Shown: positions 18,268 through 27,201, counted from the stretch's first letter. The stretch is 64,000 bases of DNA from Nitrospirota bacterium (GCA_020851375.1 JADZCV010000014.1:42651-106650); one strand, 5' to 3'. Numbers and translations: made by a program. The notes: generated by a model from the letters alone, not told the origin.

Positions 18268-20454
18268 TTGAAGAAAATCAACTTCGCAATGGCATTGCAC
18301 TTTCATCAACCTGTTGACAACTTTGACAGTGTCTTTAAGGAAGCATATGAAAAGAGTTACAAACCATTCATTGATGTCCTGGAGAAGTATCCTTCTATAA
18401 AGGTTACCCTGCATTACTCCGGAAGCCTGCTTGAATGGATCGAGTCCAACAGGCCTGAGCTTATTAAGAGAATCAGCGATTTAGTCGCCAGCGGACAGGT
18501 GGAAATGATGACAGGCGGGTTTTATGAACCAATATTGTGTGTCATACCACGGCGTGATTCTATCGGTCAGATCAGCATGATGACGGAATATTTAAAAAAC
18601 AAATTCCACGCTGAAGCCAGGGGGATGTGGCTTACAGAACGGATATGGGAGCCTCACCTCCCGAGCCTGCTTCATGATTCTGGCATAAGGTATCTGATAA
18701 TTGATGATATCCACTTTCGCTATGCGGGACTGTCTGAAGACCAGCTTCATGGATATTATTCAACAGAGGACGAGGGTAAGGTTGTTTATCTCTTTCCGTC
18801 CAGTGAAAGGCTCAGGTATTCGATCCCTTTCAGGGAAGTTCATGAGACTATAGACTACCTTAAAGGAGCGGCCACAGAAGAAGGAGACCGGCTTCTTGTT
18901 TATGGCGATGACGGAGAGAAGTTCGGGTTGTGGCCGGATACTTACAACTGGGTTTATAACGAGAAGTGGCTTGAACGGTTTTTTGAAGCCCTGAGCCATG
19001 AATCGTCCTGGCTCAACCTCACGACAATCAGCGAGGCCGCTAAAAATATACGGCCGCATGGAAGAGTATACATACCGACAGCATCTTACAGGGAAATGAT
19101 GGAATGGGCGCTTCCCTATGAAAGCTGTGCCCATTTTGAAAATGTCCTTTTGGACATACGAAACAACGGAAAAGAAGGTTATTATGCACCCTTTATCCGG
19201 GGTGGCTTCTGGCGTAATTTCCTCGAAAAATATCCTGAATCCAATAATATGCATAAGAAGATGCTCAGGGTAAGTACCAAGGTATCAGAACTGACAGATG
19301 GGAGCAGCAAGCCTATTGATCCTGACTACATCGGAAGGTGCGTTGCAAGGAAGGGTGAGGGCCTCCCGCCTAATGTTTATGAGGCATACCTTGAATTATG
19401 GAGGGGGCAGGTAAATTGCCCGTACTGGCATGGCATTTTCGGAGGACTCTACCTTGGGCATTTAAGGGCAGCGGTATACAGACACCTGATCAGTGCAGAA
19501 AGGATCTCAGATGATGCAAGACATGGACACGGCAACTGGATCGAGGTCGAACACTATGATTTTGATTGCGACGGCAGCGATGAGATATTAGTAACTACTC
19601 CGGCAATCTCCATGGTTGTAGATACTCACAAGGGCGGTATAATTACTGAACTTGACTACAGGCCTGCATCATTTAATATTCTTAATACACTGGCGAGAAG
19701 ACCTGAAGTCTACCATAAGAAGATACATAACTCGGCTGGCAGCGCTCACAATGAAGAAGGGCCGGCCTCCATACATGACATTTCCAAATCAAAAGAGGCT
19801 GACCTCCACCTGCATCTTCACTATGACACTTACCGCCGGGGCATGCTGATAGATCACATATTAGGCAGTGACACATCTCTTGAAGCTGTCATGCAAAACA
19901 GACAGACTGATCTTGGCGGATTTCCCTACGCACCTTATAAATCTTCCATAAAAGATATCCGGAATGGGAGGATTATAGTCCTTGAGGGAGAGGGTGTTGT
20001 TAATGGGACAAAGGTCTGTGTAACAAAGAATATAAAGATTGAAGATGGAAGTCCTGATCTTGAGATAAATTATTCATTGAGGTATATATCAGGCAATCCT
20101 TGTGATATTTGGTTCGGCCCTGAATTTAATTTTGCCATGCTCAATGGCAGGACTGACCTCTGCAGGTATTACACAGAAGGCGGCTATCTTGAAGACTCAT
20201 GTCAGACAAGCAGGGGCGAAAGCAAAAATGTATCATACTTCGGAATAGAAAACAGGCTTATAGCAGTCAATATTGGCCTGACATTTTCTGAGAAATGCAC
20301 GCTCTGGAGATTCCCTGTTGAGACCGTATCCCAGTCTGAAAGCGGATTTGAGAAAGAATACCAGGGCTCTGTACTGATCCCGCAATGGAAGTTTTCTCTT
20401 GATAGTGGCATGGAATGGGGTGTCAGGATAATACTTACCATGCGAAATATCTGA
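18268..20454 (+). CDS. GH57 4-alpha-glucanotransferase / alpha-amylase-like enzyme
   Basis: The 728-residue protein is a GH57 enzyme of the Thermococcus litoralis 4-alpha-glucanotransferase type. It opens with MALHFHQPVDNFD. WLTERIWEP carries Glu124 at the nucleophile position, and YGDDGEKFGLWP carries Asp214/Asp215 at the acid position. The C-terminal half matches the DUF1925/DUF1926 beta-domains (HGNWIEVEHYDFDCDG; DIWFGPEFNFAML). It would remodel or degrade glycogen-type glucans in the cytoplasm, and no signal peptide is seen. The start is TTG at 18268, preceded by CTGGGGG. Confidence 0.88.
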   Translation: MKKINFAMALHFHQPVDNFDSVFKEAYEKSYKPFIDVLEKYPSIKVTLHYSGSLLEWIESNRPELIKRISDLVASGQVEMMTGGFYEPILCVIPRRDSIGQISMMTEYLKNKFHAEARGMWLTERIWEPHLPSLLHDSGIRYLIIDDIHFRYAGLSEDQLHGYYSTEDEGKVVYLFPSSERLRYSIPFREVHETIDYLKGAATEEGDRLLVYGDDGEKFGLWPDTYNWVYNEKWLERFFEALSHESSWLNLTTISEAAKNIRPHGRVYIPTASYREMMEWALPYESCAHFENVLLDIRNNGKEGYYAPFIRGGFWRNFLEKYPESNNMHKKMLRVSTKVSELTDGSSKPIDPDYIGRCVARKGEGLPPNVYEAYLELWRGQVNCPYWHGIFGGLYLGHLRAAVYRHLISAERISDDARHGHGNWIEVEHYDFDCDGSDEILVTTPAISMVVDTHKGGIITELDYRPASFNILNTLARRPEVYHKKIHNSAGSAHNEEGPASIHDISKSKEADLHLHLHYDTYRRGMLIDHILGSDTSLEAVMQNRQTDLGGFPYAPYKSSIKDIRNGRIIVLEGEGVVNGTKVCVTKNIKIEDGSPDLEINYSLRYISGNPCDIWFGPEFNFAMLNGRTDLCRYYTEGGYLEDSCQTSRGESKNVSYFGIENRLIAVNIGLTFSEKCTLWRFPVETVSQSESGFEKEYQGSVLIPQWKFSLDSGMEWGVRIILTMRNI

Positions 20455-20501
20455 TACTTTCCAATCCTGTGGAAAACTTCGAATCCCGCTGTGGGAAAAC
20501 C

Positions 20502-20530
20502 TTGCAAAATTATTTTTCCTGTATTATACT
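20502..20530 (+). promoter_or_regulatory. Candidate sigma-70 promoter upstream of the dockerin/cohesin genes
   Basis: TTGCAA (20502-20507) and TATACT (20525-20530) are separated by exactly 17 bases in the AT-rich gap after the GH57 gene. The site lies about 85 bases before the FN3-dockerin start, which suggests the secreted-protein genes have their own promoter. Confidence 0.45.
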
Positions 20531-20616
20531 GATGTCCGATATCAATAATTATCCAACTTTGTTTTTCACATCAGATATCATCCGTAGCAGAACTTACTCT
20601 GACAGGTCGTAACAAG

Positions 20617-21147
20617 ATGCTGAAAAGAAATCTTATCTTAATATGTTTGTGTTATCTGCTTTTTTGGGAATTAATTCCCATCGCAAGTGCCGGAGAGGTT
20701 ATGCTTGCATGGGACCCACCAACAACCGACTCTGATGGCTACCCTCTGACAGACCTTGGCGGCTATAAAGTCTATTATGGGACTGCGTCAGGAACCTATA
20801 ACACCAGCATAAATGTGAATAATGTTACATCCTGGACTGTGACCAACCTGTCTGAGGGACGAGGTTACTACTTCGCTGTTACTGCCTATGACATTGCAGG
20901 AAATGAGAGTGACTTTTCCAATGAGGTAATAAAAAGAATCCCAGGTATTATTCCTGGTAATATTGACACAATCACGCCAGGCTCTGTAAACCGCGTAGAC
21001 GGCTATGACCTGATTGCATTGGAACGGGCTTTTGGTACTACCCCTGTAAGTGCAAACTGGAATCCTCTCGCGGATATTGATGGCAACGGGATGGTTGATC
21101 AGCAGGACCTCGGCATATTGATTGGGAACTTTGGCGCCGTAGAATAA
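20617..21147 (+). CDS. Secreted fibronectin type III - dockerin protein
   Basis: The 176-residue protein has a signal peptide (about 1-25, ending ASA-GEV). A fibronectin type III domain follows (about 27-108; MLAWDPPTTDSDGYPL, GYKVYYGTASGTYNT, GRGYYFAVTAYDIAGNESDFSNEV). The C-terminal module (about 115-174) resembles dockerin: two repeats, GSVNRVDGYDLIALERAFG and DIDGNGMVDQQDLGILIGNFG. The second repeat has a perfect calcium loop and the first lacks the opening Asp. No catalytic domain is present. It is likely exported and held by a cohesin partner, possibly the proteins encoded next. Pairing is inferred. Confidence 0.75.
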   Translation: MLKRNLILICLCYLLFWELIPIASAGEVMLAWDPPTTDSDGYPLTDLGGYKVYYGTASGTYNTSINVNNVTSWTVTNLSEGRGYYFAVTAYDIAGNESDFSNEVIKRIPGIIPGNIDTITPGSVNRVDGYDLIALERAFGTTPVSANWNPLADIDGNGMVDQQDLGILIGNFGAVE

Positions 21148-21161
21148 AAAAGGAGTTTCTG

Positions 21162-22970
21162 ATGAAAAATAAAATTTCGTTGTCGTTGTTTTGGGCGCTG
21201 GCCGTACTATGCCTTTTCCCATTATCGCCGGTTAATGCCTTCGTATACTCACAGGAAAATCCTGCACCTGGAACCGGAAGCATATATCTAAGCTACAATT
21301 CAACACAGAGTCAGGGAAATATTCTCGCATTAGATGTAAGGGTTAACTCTTTGTCAGGCACAACGCCTGCGATAGGCGCTGCATTCGATGTCAACTTTGA
21401 CCCTGCTGTACTGACCTACGACAGTTATCTTCCTGGAAATTTCTTTGAGGGGAGTGACATCCCTGATAACGGAAACATGGTGAAACTGGTTGCAAGTCCT
21501 CAGGCAGTGCCGGGAACGTTAATCATAGGGTTGTCACAAAATAACGGGGACCCGGGGGCATCTGGAAGCGGGACTCTTCTGACATTAAAATTCAGGGTAT
21601 CCTCAACTGCGGCGCAGGTCCTGCAAAGCAATGTCTCCTTATCTCTCATGAACATGTTAGACCTTCAGGGAGAGATGATAGGAGGACTGAACTGGTACGA
21701 CGGCCAGGTAGTCCAGCAGCCGCTTGAGATCACCACTGCTTCCATGCCACAGGGGACACAGGGGAGCAGTATGACGATTCTCCTCAATGCCTCGGGAGGA
21801 TTTCCGCCTTACACATGGAGCAGGCAGGCTGGCAGCCTTCCACCAGGTCTTTCGCTTAACTCAGGCACAGGCGTAATATCAGGAACCCCGTCCCAGGCCG
21901 GGACTTATCCTGTTACCATCAGATTGACAGACTCATTATCACAGGGTGTAACAAGGGATCTTAACATGGTAATCAATCCCTCATTGCAGATCCTGACCTC
22001 TGTACTTGATGGGACTACTGTCAATCAGACATACAACACAGCATTGTCAGGCTCAGGTGGGACTGCCCCGCTGACCTGGGATATTGCATCAGGGGCGTTG
22101 CCTCCGGGCATCCTTTTAAACAGTGCAACAGGCATATTAAGCGGCACGCCGTCATCATCAGGCCTGTTCTCCTTTTCAGCCCGGGTTAGAGATGCGAATG
22201 GCGCAACTGCATCCAGGAACCTGACAATTACTGTTTATCAGGGAATATCAGTAAGCACAAACTCCCTGCCGGAGACAACAGCAGGCGCTGCCTATAACAG
22301 CACCCTGCAGGCGCAGGGCGGGGCAGCACCATACACATGGACAATATCCTCAGGACTTCCTGCGGGTCTTAGCCTTGTCTCATCAACAGGAGAGATACTT
22401 GGTATAACATCAACTGCCGGCAACTGGGGATTCACAGTAACTGTCAGAGACCTGTACGGCGCCACTGCAACAAAGATGCTGGCAATCATGGTAAATCCAG
22501 CCCCGTCCATAGTGACTGCATCTGTAAGCAGTCTTTATCAGAATAGCACGGGACAGGGCGCAACCTTTACAGCAACAGGCGGGGTATCTCCATATACATG
22601 GAGCCTCGTATCAGGGGCCCTTCCTGCAGGCCTGATTCTGGATGCACAAAGCGGCGTTGTCTCTGGTACACCTGTTAAACCTGGAAAGTATACCTTTACA
22701 GTAAGGGTAACCGATGCTGTGGGAATAACATCAAACACTGCCTATCAGTGGGTCATTCTCGCATCACCTCCGGGAAATGTTGACTTTATGACATCAGGCT
22801 CAGTCAACAGGGTGGACGGATATGACCTCATTGCCCTTGATATTGCACTGGGGATTTCACCTGCTTCACCGGAATGGAATCCATTTGCAGATTTGGATGG
22901 TGATGGGGACATTGATAATGATGACCTTATCATCCTCCAGGGGAACTTTGGGAAATCGAATGGACAATAA
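21162..22970 (+). CDS. Secreted cohesin - four Ig-like (He_PIG) - dockerin scaffold protein
   Basis: The 602-residue protein has a signal peptide (1-27). A cohesin-type domain follows (about 35-180; ALDVRVNSLSG, GAAFDVNFDPAVLTY, LLTLKFRVSS). Four putative Ig repeats of about 85 residues come next (about 188-535), each with a GGxxPYTWS...LPPGLSLNSxTGxISGTP pattern. A C-terminal dockerin (about 540-600) ends with the calcium loop DLDGDGDIDNDDL. The layout resembles a small scaffoldin. Its dockerin is very close in protein sequence to that of the upstream gene, though many third codon positions differ, so the copies are not a fresh duplication. It starts after a GGAGT site. Confidence 0.8.
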   Translation: MKNKISLSLFWALAVLCLFPLSPVNAFVYSQENPAPGTGSIYLSYNSTQSQGNILALDVRVNSLSGTTPAIGAAFDVNFDPAVLTYDSYLPGNFFEGSDIPDNGNMVKLVASPQAVPGTLIIGLSQNNGDPGASGSGTLLTLKFRVSSTAAQVLQSNVSLSLMNMLDLQGEMIGGLNWYDGQVVQQPLEITTASMPQGTQGSSMTILLNASGGFPPYTWSRQAGSLPPGLSLNSGTGVISGTPSQAGTYPVTIRLTDSLSQGVTRDLNMVINPSLQILTSVLDGTTVNQTYNTALSGSGGTAPLTWDIASGALPPGILLNSATGILSGTPSSSGLFSFSARVRDANGATASRNLTITVYQGISVSTNSLPETTAGAAYNSTLQAQGGAAPYTWTISSGLPAGLSLVSSTGEILGITSTAGNWGFTVTVRDLYGATATKMLAIMVNPAPSIVTASVSSLYQNSTGQGATFTATGGVSPYTWSLVSGALPAGLILDAQSGVVSGTPVKPGKYTFTVRVTDAVGITSNTAYQWVILASPPGNVDFMTSGSVNRVDGYDLIALDIALGISPASPEWNPFADLDGDGDIDNDDLIILQGNFGKSNGQ

Positions 22971-23583
22971 AAAGATATACAAGGGCATTCAAGACAGGGT
23001 TTGGATTGTTGTACACATCTTCTTTATCAGCGTGATACTTATTTCATGCGGTTCAGGGGGGGCAGGCACTCAGTCAACTACCTCCCCTGCTCAGGGAGGA
23101 GCAGCCCTTTTTTCAGCAGAACTGCAGGACTGCTCGTCACCTCCACCCAATAGTGTATATGTCTGTAAAAACATCATCAGGAGTAATGATGATGTCCTGG
23201 CTATTGATGTAATGATCAGTTCAGACAAGCCCGTATTTGGCGCTGCATTTGACCTGTTGATTAACGGGGCCAGCGTCGGGGTCGTTCTGAAGGATGACCA
23301 TTCAGTGGATTTCCTGCAGCCGGACCCTTCCCCGGAAGGTATAGAAATGTGGAAACAGCTATTTGTCGCACTGGATGGAGAAACCCTGATTGTAGGTGCA
23401 TCCAGGGGAAAAGGGCTTGGTCCGCTTACTGGTAAAATTCATGTACTAACCTTAAAGTTTAAAAAACCTGCAGGGGAAAGCCCACTCAATTTCGCCCATA
23501 ACAGTATTATTGATGAAAAAGGACATCCTGTAGATATCCCTGATGAGAGGTGGTATGGAGGATATTTTACGCCGGGTTTATGA
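22960..23583 (+). CDS. Cohesin-domain lipoprotein
   Basis: The likely start is ATG at 22960, inside the end of the upstream gene; the open frame before it is a shadow. The 207-residue protein has a lipoprotein signal with lipobox LISC near residue 29, then a low-complexity Gly/Ser/Thr spacer. A cohesin-like domain follows (about 65-205; VLAIDVMISSDKPVFGAAFDLLING, HVLTLKFKKPAGE). As a membrane-anchored cohesin it could act as the surface receptor for the dockerins encoded just upstream. The domain call rests on similarity to the neighbouring cohesin pattern. Its end overlaps the convergent DUF4015 gene by 6 bases. Confidence 0.7.
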   Translation: MDNKKIYKGIQDRVWIVVHIFFISVILISCGSGGAGTQSTTSPAQGGAALFSAELQDCSSPPPNSVYVCKNIIRSNDDVLAIDVMISSDKPVFGAAFDLLINGASVGVVLKDDHSVDFLQPDPSPEGIEMWKQLFVALDGETLIVGASRGKGLGPLTGKIHVLTLKFKKPAGESPLNFAHNSIIDEKGHPVDIPDERWYGGYFTPGL

Positions 23584-24810
23584 ACCCTGGGTCTGTGCAT
23601 GTATCTGCTGTTCCGCAGGCTTCGGGTTTGTTGCGTCTGCCTCCTGCACACCCTTCCAGTAAGGCAGCAGTGCACTCTTTGTATAGCGGACCGACGGGTT
23701 CCAAAGCAGCCACTCACTGATGCCAAGGTCATTTGCAGCCTTGATCTGTATCCTGACCTCTGCTGCGCCATACGGCGGGTTTCCGAGGGTAAAGTCCTGC
23801 AGCCAGGGTCTTATCTTGCCTTTTATTATCGCCTCTGTCTGTGTCTGATCAATAGATTTTTTTATGGCATCTCTCAGGGAATGTCTTATGATCTCATAGG
23901 GGGCGCTGTTCGGATTCTTATAACCATATGAACCTTTCCAGTAGTGTGACGGATATATCATTGGAGAGATATAATCTACCCTGTCAATCAACTGCTTGAA
24001 GTTCTGGCCGATGCCGACGTCATCACGGAGGGTGGTAAGGCCAAATACGTCTACGGATAGTTTTACATTATAGGGGGCCAGGCGTCTGCCGGCCTCTTCT
24101 ACAAAAGATGAAATCAGCGCAGCAGCCTTATCCTCATTGTGTCCGTCAGGATACGAAATCTCCCTGAGCGGGCCGTCGCTGGGGAACCTTACATAGTCAA
24201 ACTGTATCTCATCAAAACCACGCGCCGCCGCATCTTCTGCAAGGCTGAGGTTATAGTCCCACACCTCTTTAGAATATGGGTTGGTGAATGCCTCTCCCTT
24301 ATAGTCCCTCCAAATACCTTCTGTAACCTTGTTCATTATGGCCAGATCAGTCCTTTTTTCTGCAAGGAAGGTGTCCTTAAAGAGGACTATACGGGCAATC
24401 TTGTAAATATTGTGCCTCTTACACTCCTCTAAAATGCCATCCAGATTTCTGATCCTCTTCTGGATAGCCCCGGAAGACCTGGCGAGCGGGACATCGGCAT
24501 CATAGGCAACCCTCCCATCCGCCTCCTTAAGGTCTATTACAATCGTATTAAGCTCAGTCTCATCAATGAGTTTTATAAGATCAGGGAAGTACCTCCTGTC
24601 TCCGGCAATCCAGCTTGTAACATGAATGCCTTTTACCTCAGGTTTTTCCACTCTGAGAGATGGAGGATACGGGTGGGTATCAACATTTTCCTGCTGTTGA
24701 TAATCCCGCGGACTGCTTAATATGACCGGATATGAATCCTGCAGCCAGGCAGAGACCGCAATACCAAAAGATACTAAAAACGATGCCCCTAAGAGCAGAT
24801 AATTCCACAT
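23578..24810 (-). CDS. DUF4015 putative glycoside hydrolase
   Basis: The 410-residue protein has an N-terminal membrane or signal segment (about 2-22) and a (beta/alpha)-barrel domain of the DUF4015 family. Recognisable stretches are VKGIHVTSWIAG, LNTIVIDLKEADGRVAYD, GFDEIQFDYVRFPSDG and VDYISPMIYPSHYW. The acidic residues of EIQFDYVRFP are the usual candidates for catalysis. Activity is not established for the family. It is convergent with the cohesin lipoprotein gene, stops overlapping by 6 bases, and could be the enzyme of a surface polysaccharide system, although it has no dockerin. Confidence 0.85.
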   Translation of the reverse strand: MWNYLLLGASFLVSFGIAVSAWLQDSYPVILSSPRDYQQQENVDTHPYPPSLRVEKPEVKGIHVTSWIAGDRRYFPDLIKLIDETELNTIVIDLKEADGRVAYDADVPLARSSGAIQKRIRNLDGILEECKRHNIYKIARIVLFKDTFLAEKRTDLAIMNKVTEGIWRDYKGEAFTNPYSKEVWDYNLSLAEDAAARGFDEIQFDYVRFPSDGPLREISYPDGHNEDKAAALISSFVEEAGRRLAPYNVKLSVDVFGLTTLRDDVGIGQNFKQLIDRVDYISPMIYPSHYWKGSYGYKNPNSAPYEIIRHSLRDAIKKSIDQTQTEAIIKGKIRPWLQDFTLGNPPYGAAEVRIQIKAANDLGISEWLLWNPSVRYTKSALLPYWKGVQEADATNPKPAEQQIHAQTQGS

Positions 24811-24926
24811 TGACTTCAGTCTCCTGACGATTGACTCATCAAAACAGCGTGAGGCCCGATTGCCTTGCTGATTTCATCGGTTAATCATACTGAAGTCTGA
24901 AGTCGTGCCTTGAATTTACCACCTGC

Positions 24927-24956
24927 CTGCTACCCTCTCTCTGTAAAGGGTAGCAG
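24927..24956 (-). terminator. Ten-bp hairpin spanning the rpsR stop codon
   Basis: Perfect inverted arms at 24927-24936 and 24947-24956 surround a 10-base loop and cover the last rpsR codons and stop. No T-run follows on the minus strand, so it may stabilise or pause the transcript rather than terminate it. Confidence 0.35.
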
Positions 24957-25193
24957 TGCTATATTGCGGGCTCGTTTAATAGCGGTGTTTAGCTCCCTTT
25001 GATGAGATGCGCAAACCCCGGATATTCTCCTCGGCATTATCTTACCCCTGTCCGAGACATAACTCCGCAATGTCTGTAAGTCCTTATAATCTATAACAGG
25101 TACCTTGTCTGTACAAAACCTGCAGACCTTCCGCCTGTAATAAGGCTTAAACTCCCTGTCTTCTCTGTCACCACGATCACCACGTTCTGCCAT
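24930..25193 (-). CDS. rpsR: 30S ribosomal protein S18
   Basis: The 87-residue protein ends with the S18 core: [41 protein letters not shown] and [14 protein letters not shown] charged Arg/Asp/Glu extension precedes the core. The CXXC pair (CRFC) corresponds to the zinc-binding C+ form of S18, although the other two cysteines are reduced to one (VCASH). It is the last gene of rpsF-ssb-rpsR. The rplI gene that usually follows is absent here. Confidence 0.96.
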   Translation of the reverse strand: MAERGDRGDREDREFKPYYRRKVCRFCTDKVPVIDYKDLQTLRSYVSDRGKIMPRRISGVCASHQRELNTAIKRARNIALLPFTERG

Positions 25194-25211
25194 TATTTCT
25201 CCTTTGTATAA

Positions 25212-25604
25212 TTAAAATGGTGTTTCATCACTGCCACCATCTTCTGGAACAAAGTCCTGCGGGGCAGGGCCACCCTGGCGTTTCGGCATAAACTGTACGC
25301 TCTGCGCCACAACCTCCATCCTGCTCCGCTTCTGACCGTCTTCCGTCTCCCAGCGCCTTTGCTGCAATCTGCCATCTATAAGAACAGAATCACCCTTGCT
25401 GATATACTGACTGCAGCTCTCGGCCTGTTTCCCAAATACTACTATATCAATATAACAGACCTCATCCTTTATATCCCCTCCCTGTTTGAAACGCCGGTTT
25501 ACCGCCAGCGAAAAATTTGCAACGGCAGTACCGTTGGGGGTATAACGAATTTCGGGGTCCTTGGTAAGGTTCCCCAATAGAATAACCTTGTTAAATCCAC
25601 TCAT
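25212..25604 (-). CDS. ssb: Single-stranded DNA-binding protein
   Basis: The start is ATG at 25604, behind AGGGGG, giving 130 residues. The OB fold is recognised by FNKVILLGNLTKDPEIRYTPNGTAVANFSLAVNRRF and by QYISKGDSVLIDGRLQQRRWE. The C-terminus ends in the acidic partner-binding tip DETPF. It lies between rpsF and rpsR, the classical arrangement. Confidence 0.96.
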   Translation of the reverse strand: MSGFNKVILLGNLTKDPEIRYTPNGTAVANFSLAVNRRFKQGGDIKDEVCYIDIVVFGKQAESCSQYISKGDSVLIDGRLQQRRWETEDGQKRSRMEVVAQSVQFMPKRQGGPAPQDFVPEDGGSDETPF

Positions 25605-25617
25605 AACACTACCCCCT

Positions 25618-25992
25618 TTACACGTGCGTAGCGCCTGATTGTTCTCTCGAAGCCTTCTCATGAGCAGAGGCGGCTGCTGCCTCCTTTTTCTTCAACTGCT
25701 CAATCTCCTTCTTCTCCAATTTTACGGTAAGGAATTTAATGATATTATCATCAATCCTGTAATTTCTCTCAAGGTCTGAAATAATATCACCCTTTCCCTG
25801 AAACCGAAGGAGAATATAAACCCCCCTTTTTTCCTTTGCCACCTCATAGGCAAGTTTCTTCTTGCCCCAGTTTTCAGTAGCAACAAGCTCAGCGCCCTGT
25901 TTTACGATGCCTTCCATCTTGCTTACTGTCTTCTGGACATCCTCATCACTGACTGAGGACTTCAGGATAAAGATAGACTCATAAATGTTCAA
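25618..25992 (-). CDS. rpsF: 30S ribosomal protein S6
   Basis: The 124-residue protein has the S6 pattern MNIYESIFILKSSVSDEDV, WGKKKLAYEVAKEKRGVYIL and YRIDDNIIKFLTVKLEKK, followed by a Lys/Glu/Ala-rich tail. S6 pairs with S18 on the 30S platform. A strong AGGAGGTG site precedes the start. The 95-base leader to rnfB contains an 8-bp hairpin (26022-26043 region), where an S6:S18 autoregulatory RNA is known in other bacteria. Confidence 0.95.
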   Translation of the reverse strand: MNIYESIFILKSSVSDEDVQKTVSKMEGIVKQGAELVATENWGKKKLAYEVAKEKRGVYILLRFQGKGDIISDLERNYRIDDNIIKFLTVKLEKKEIEQLKKKEAAAASAHEKASREQSGATHV

Positions 25993-26087
25993 TGTTTTTC
26001 ACCTCCTTCCGGGTTAAATAGCCCTGTTTATAATAAAAACAGAGCAAGGAGAAATGGCATGATATACTTATAATACGTATGTATTAT
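25993..26087 (-). promoter_or_regulatory. Leader of the rpsF operon with a small hairpin
   Basis: On the minus strand this leader holds an AT-rich near-palindrome (around 26070-26087) and an 8-bp stem with a 7-base loop (about 26022-26044). An ACCCGG segment follows just before the AGGAGG site. S6:S18 leader motifs in other bacteria use a CCG-containing loop, so an autoregulatory role is possible but not shown. Confidence 0.25.
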
Positions 26088-27107
26088 TTAAGCAGCTCTG
26101 CTAATCCTCTCCATCTGTGACTTCTGTTTTGTCTGAGTTGACTGCATCTCTATTACCCTTGGCGGGCACTTGTCAGCACATATGGTGCAACCGATACATT
26201 TGACAGGATCCACCACATGTAACTGTTTTGATTCTCCCGTAATAGCATCAACCGGACAGACCTTTTTGCATATCAGACAGCCTATGCACTCTTCATGTAC
26301 ATATGCAACCTCTCTGACAGGTATCAGGTCTGTAATAATATTTGTAGGGCACACAGGGACACAGAGACCGCACCCGGTACATTTATTGTAATCTATACGT
26401 GCAAGGAAGCTGTCTATCGTTATAGCATCATAAGGACACACCTTGTCACATTTGTTGCAGGAGATACATCCTATGTTGCACGCCTTCTTTGTGTCAGCTC
26501 CTTTATCCAATGACCTGCAGAATATATGAACGTCCCTGTTTTCAGGGATAAGCTCAATAAGATTCTTGGGACACGGCGGAATACACAAGCCGCAGCCGGT
26601 ACATTTATCATCTATAACAACAGGAAGCCCGTTTTTACTCATATACATGGCGTCAAAGGGACATGCCTTCACACAGCTTGCAAGACCGAGACATCCATAG
26701 ACACAGCTCTTTGAACCGCCTGATATGAGCACTGCGGCATTACAATCCTGTATACCGTGATATTCAAATTTTTCAACCGCCTCCTGATGTCCGCCAAGAC
26801 AGTAGACACGGGCAAGCATCCTTTCCGGCATTTCAGGGGCAGCAACACCCATGACTGCAGATATCTTTTTTGCCGTAGATGCGCCGCCAGGCGGGCATCC
26901 ACTGACTCCGGCTTTTCCTTCAGCAACAGCAGTCGCAAACCCCAGACATCCGGCATAACCACATGCCCCGCAATTGGCGTGAGGCAGGAAGCTGTCAATC
27001 TCGGCAATTTTGGGGTCTATTTCAACCGCAAACTTTTTGCCTGCAATACCAAGTCCCAGACTTGCGAGGGCGCCCATCGCACCCATCGTAATAATGGCGG
27101 ATAACAT
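26088..27107 (-). CDS. rnfB: Rnf complex subunit B, extended polyferredoxin form
   Basis: RnfB is the iron-sulfur subunit that receives electrons from ferredoxin in the Rnf ferredoxin:NAD+ oxidoreductase. The 339 residues start with a membrane anchor, followed by the four-Cys N-terminal cluster (ANCGACGYAGCLGFA). About six ferredoxin-type motifs follow, including KCTGCGLCIPPCP, CISCNKCDKVCP, KCTGCGLCVPVCP, ECIGCLICKKVCP and KCIGCTICADKCP. This is longer than the proteobacterial form and like that of acetogens. It is the last gene of rnfCDGEAB. Confidence 0.93.
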   Translation of the reverse strand: MLSAIITMGAMGALASLGLGIAGKKFAVEIDPKIAEIDSFLPHANCGACGYAGCLGFATAVAEGKAGVSGCPPGGASTAKKISAVMGVAAPEMPERMLARVYCLGGHQEAVEKFEYHGIQDCNAAVLISGGSKSCVYGCLGLASCVKACPFDAMYMSKNGLPVVIDDKCTGCGLCIPPCPKNLIELIPENRDVHIFCRSLDKGADTKKACNIGCISCNKCDKVCPYDAITIDSFLARIDYNKCTGCGLCVPVCPTNIITDLIPVREVAYVHEECIGCLICKKVCPVDAITGESKQLHVVDPVKCIGCTICADKCPPRVIEMQSTQTKQKSQMERISRAA

Positions 27108-27201
27108 ATTGCTCTTCCTCTCAGAATATGCTGTTATTTCCCGGTTTGCTACATTCAGTTATTTATTATAAACTATGACTCTTTGATTGAGCAACTTCTT
27201 T

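Noticed and set aside
22822..22959. In-frame extension of the cohesin lipoprotein
   Set aside because: It overlaps the dockerin coding of the upstream gene, and a proper lipoprotein signal starts at 22960.
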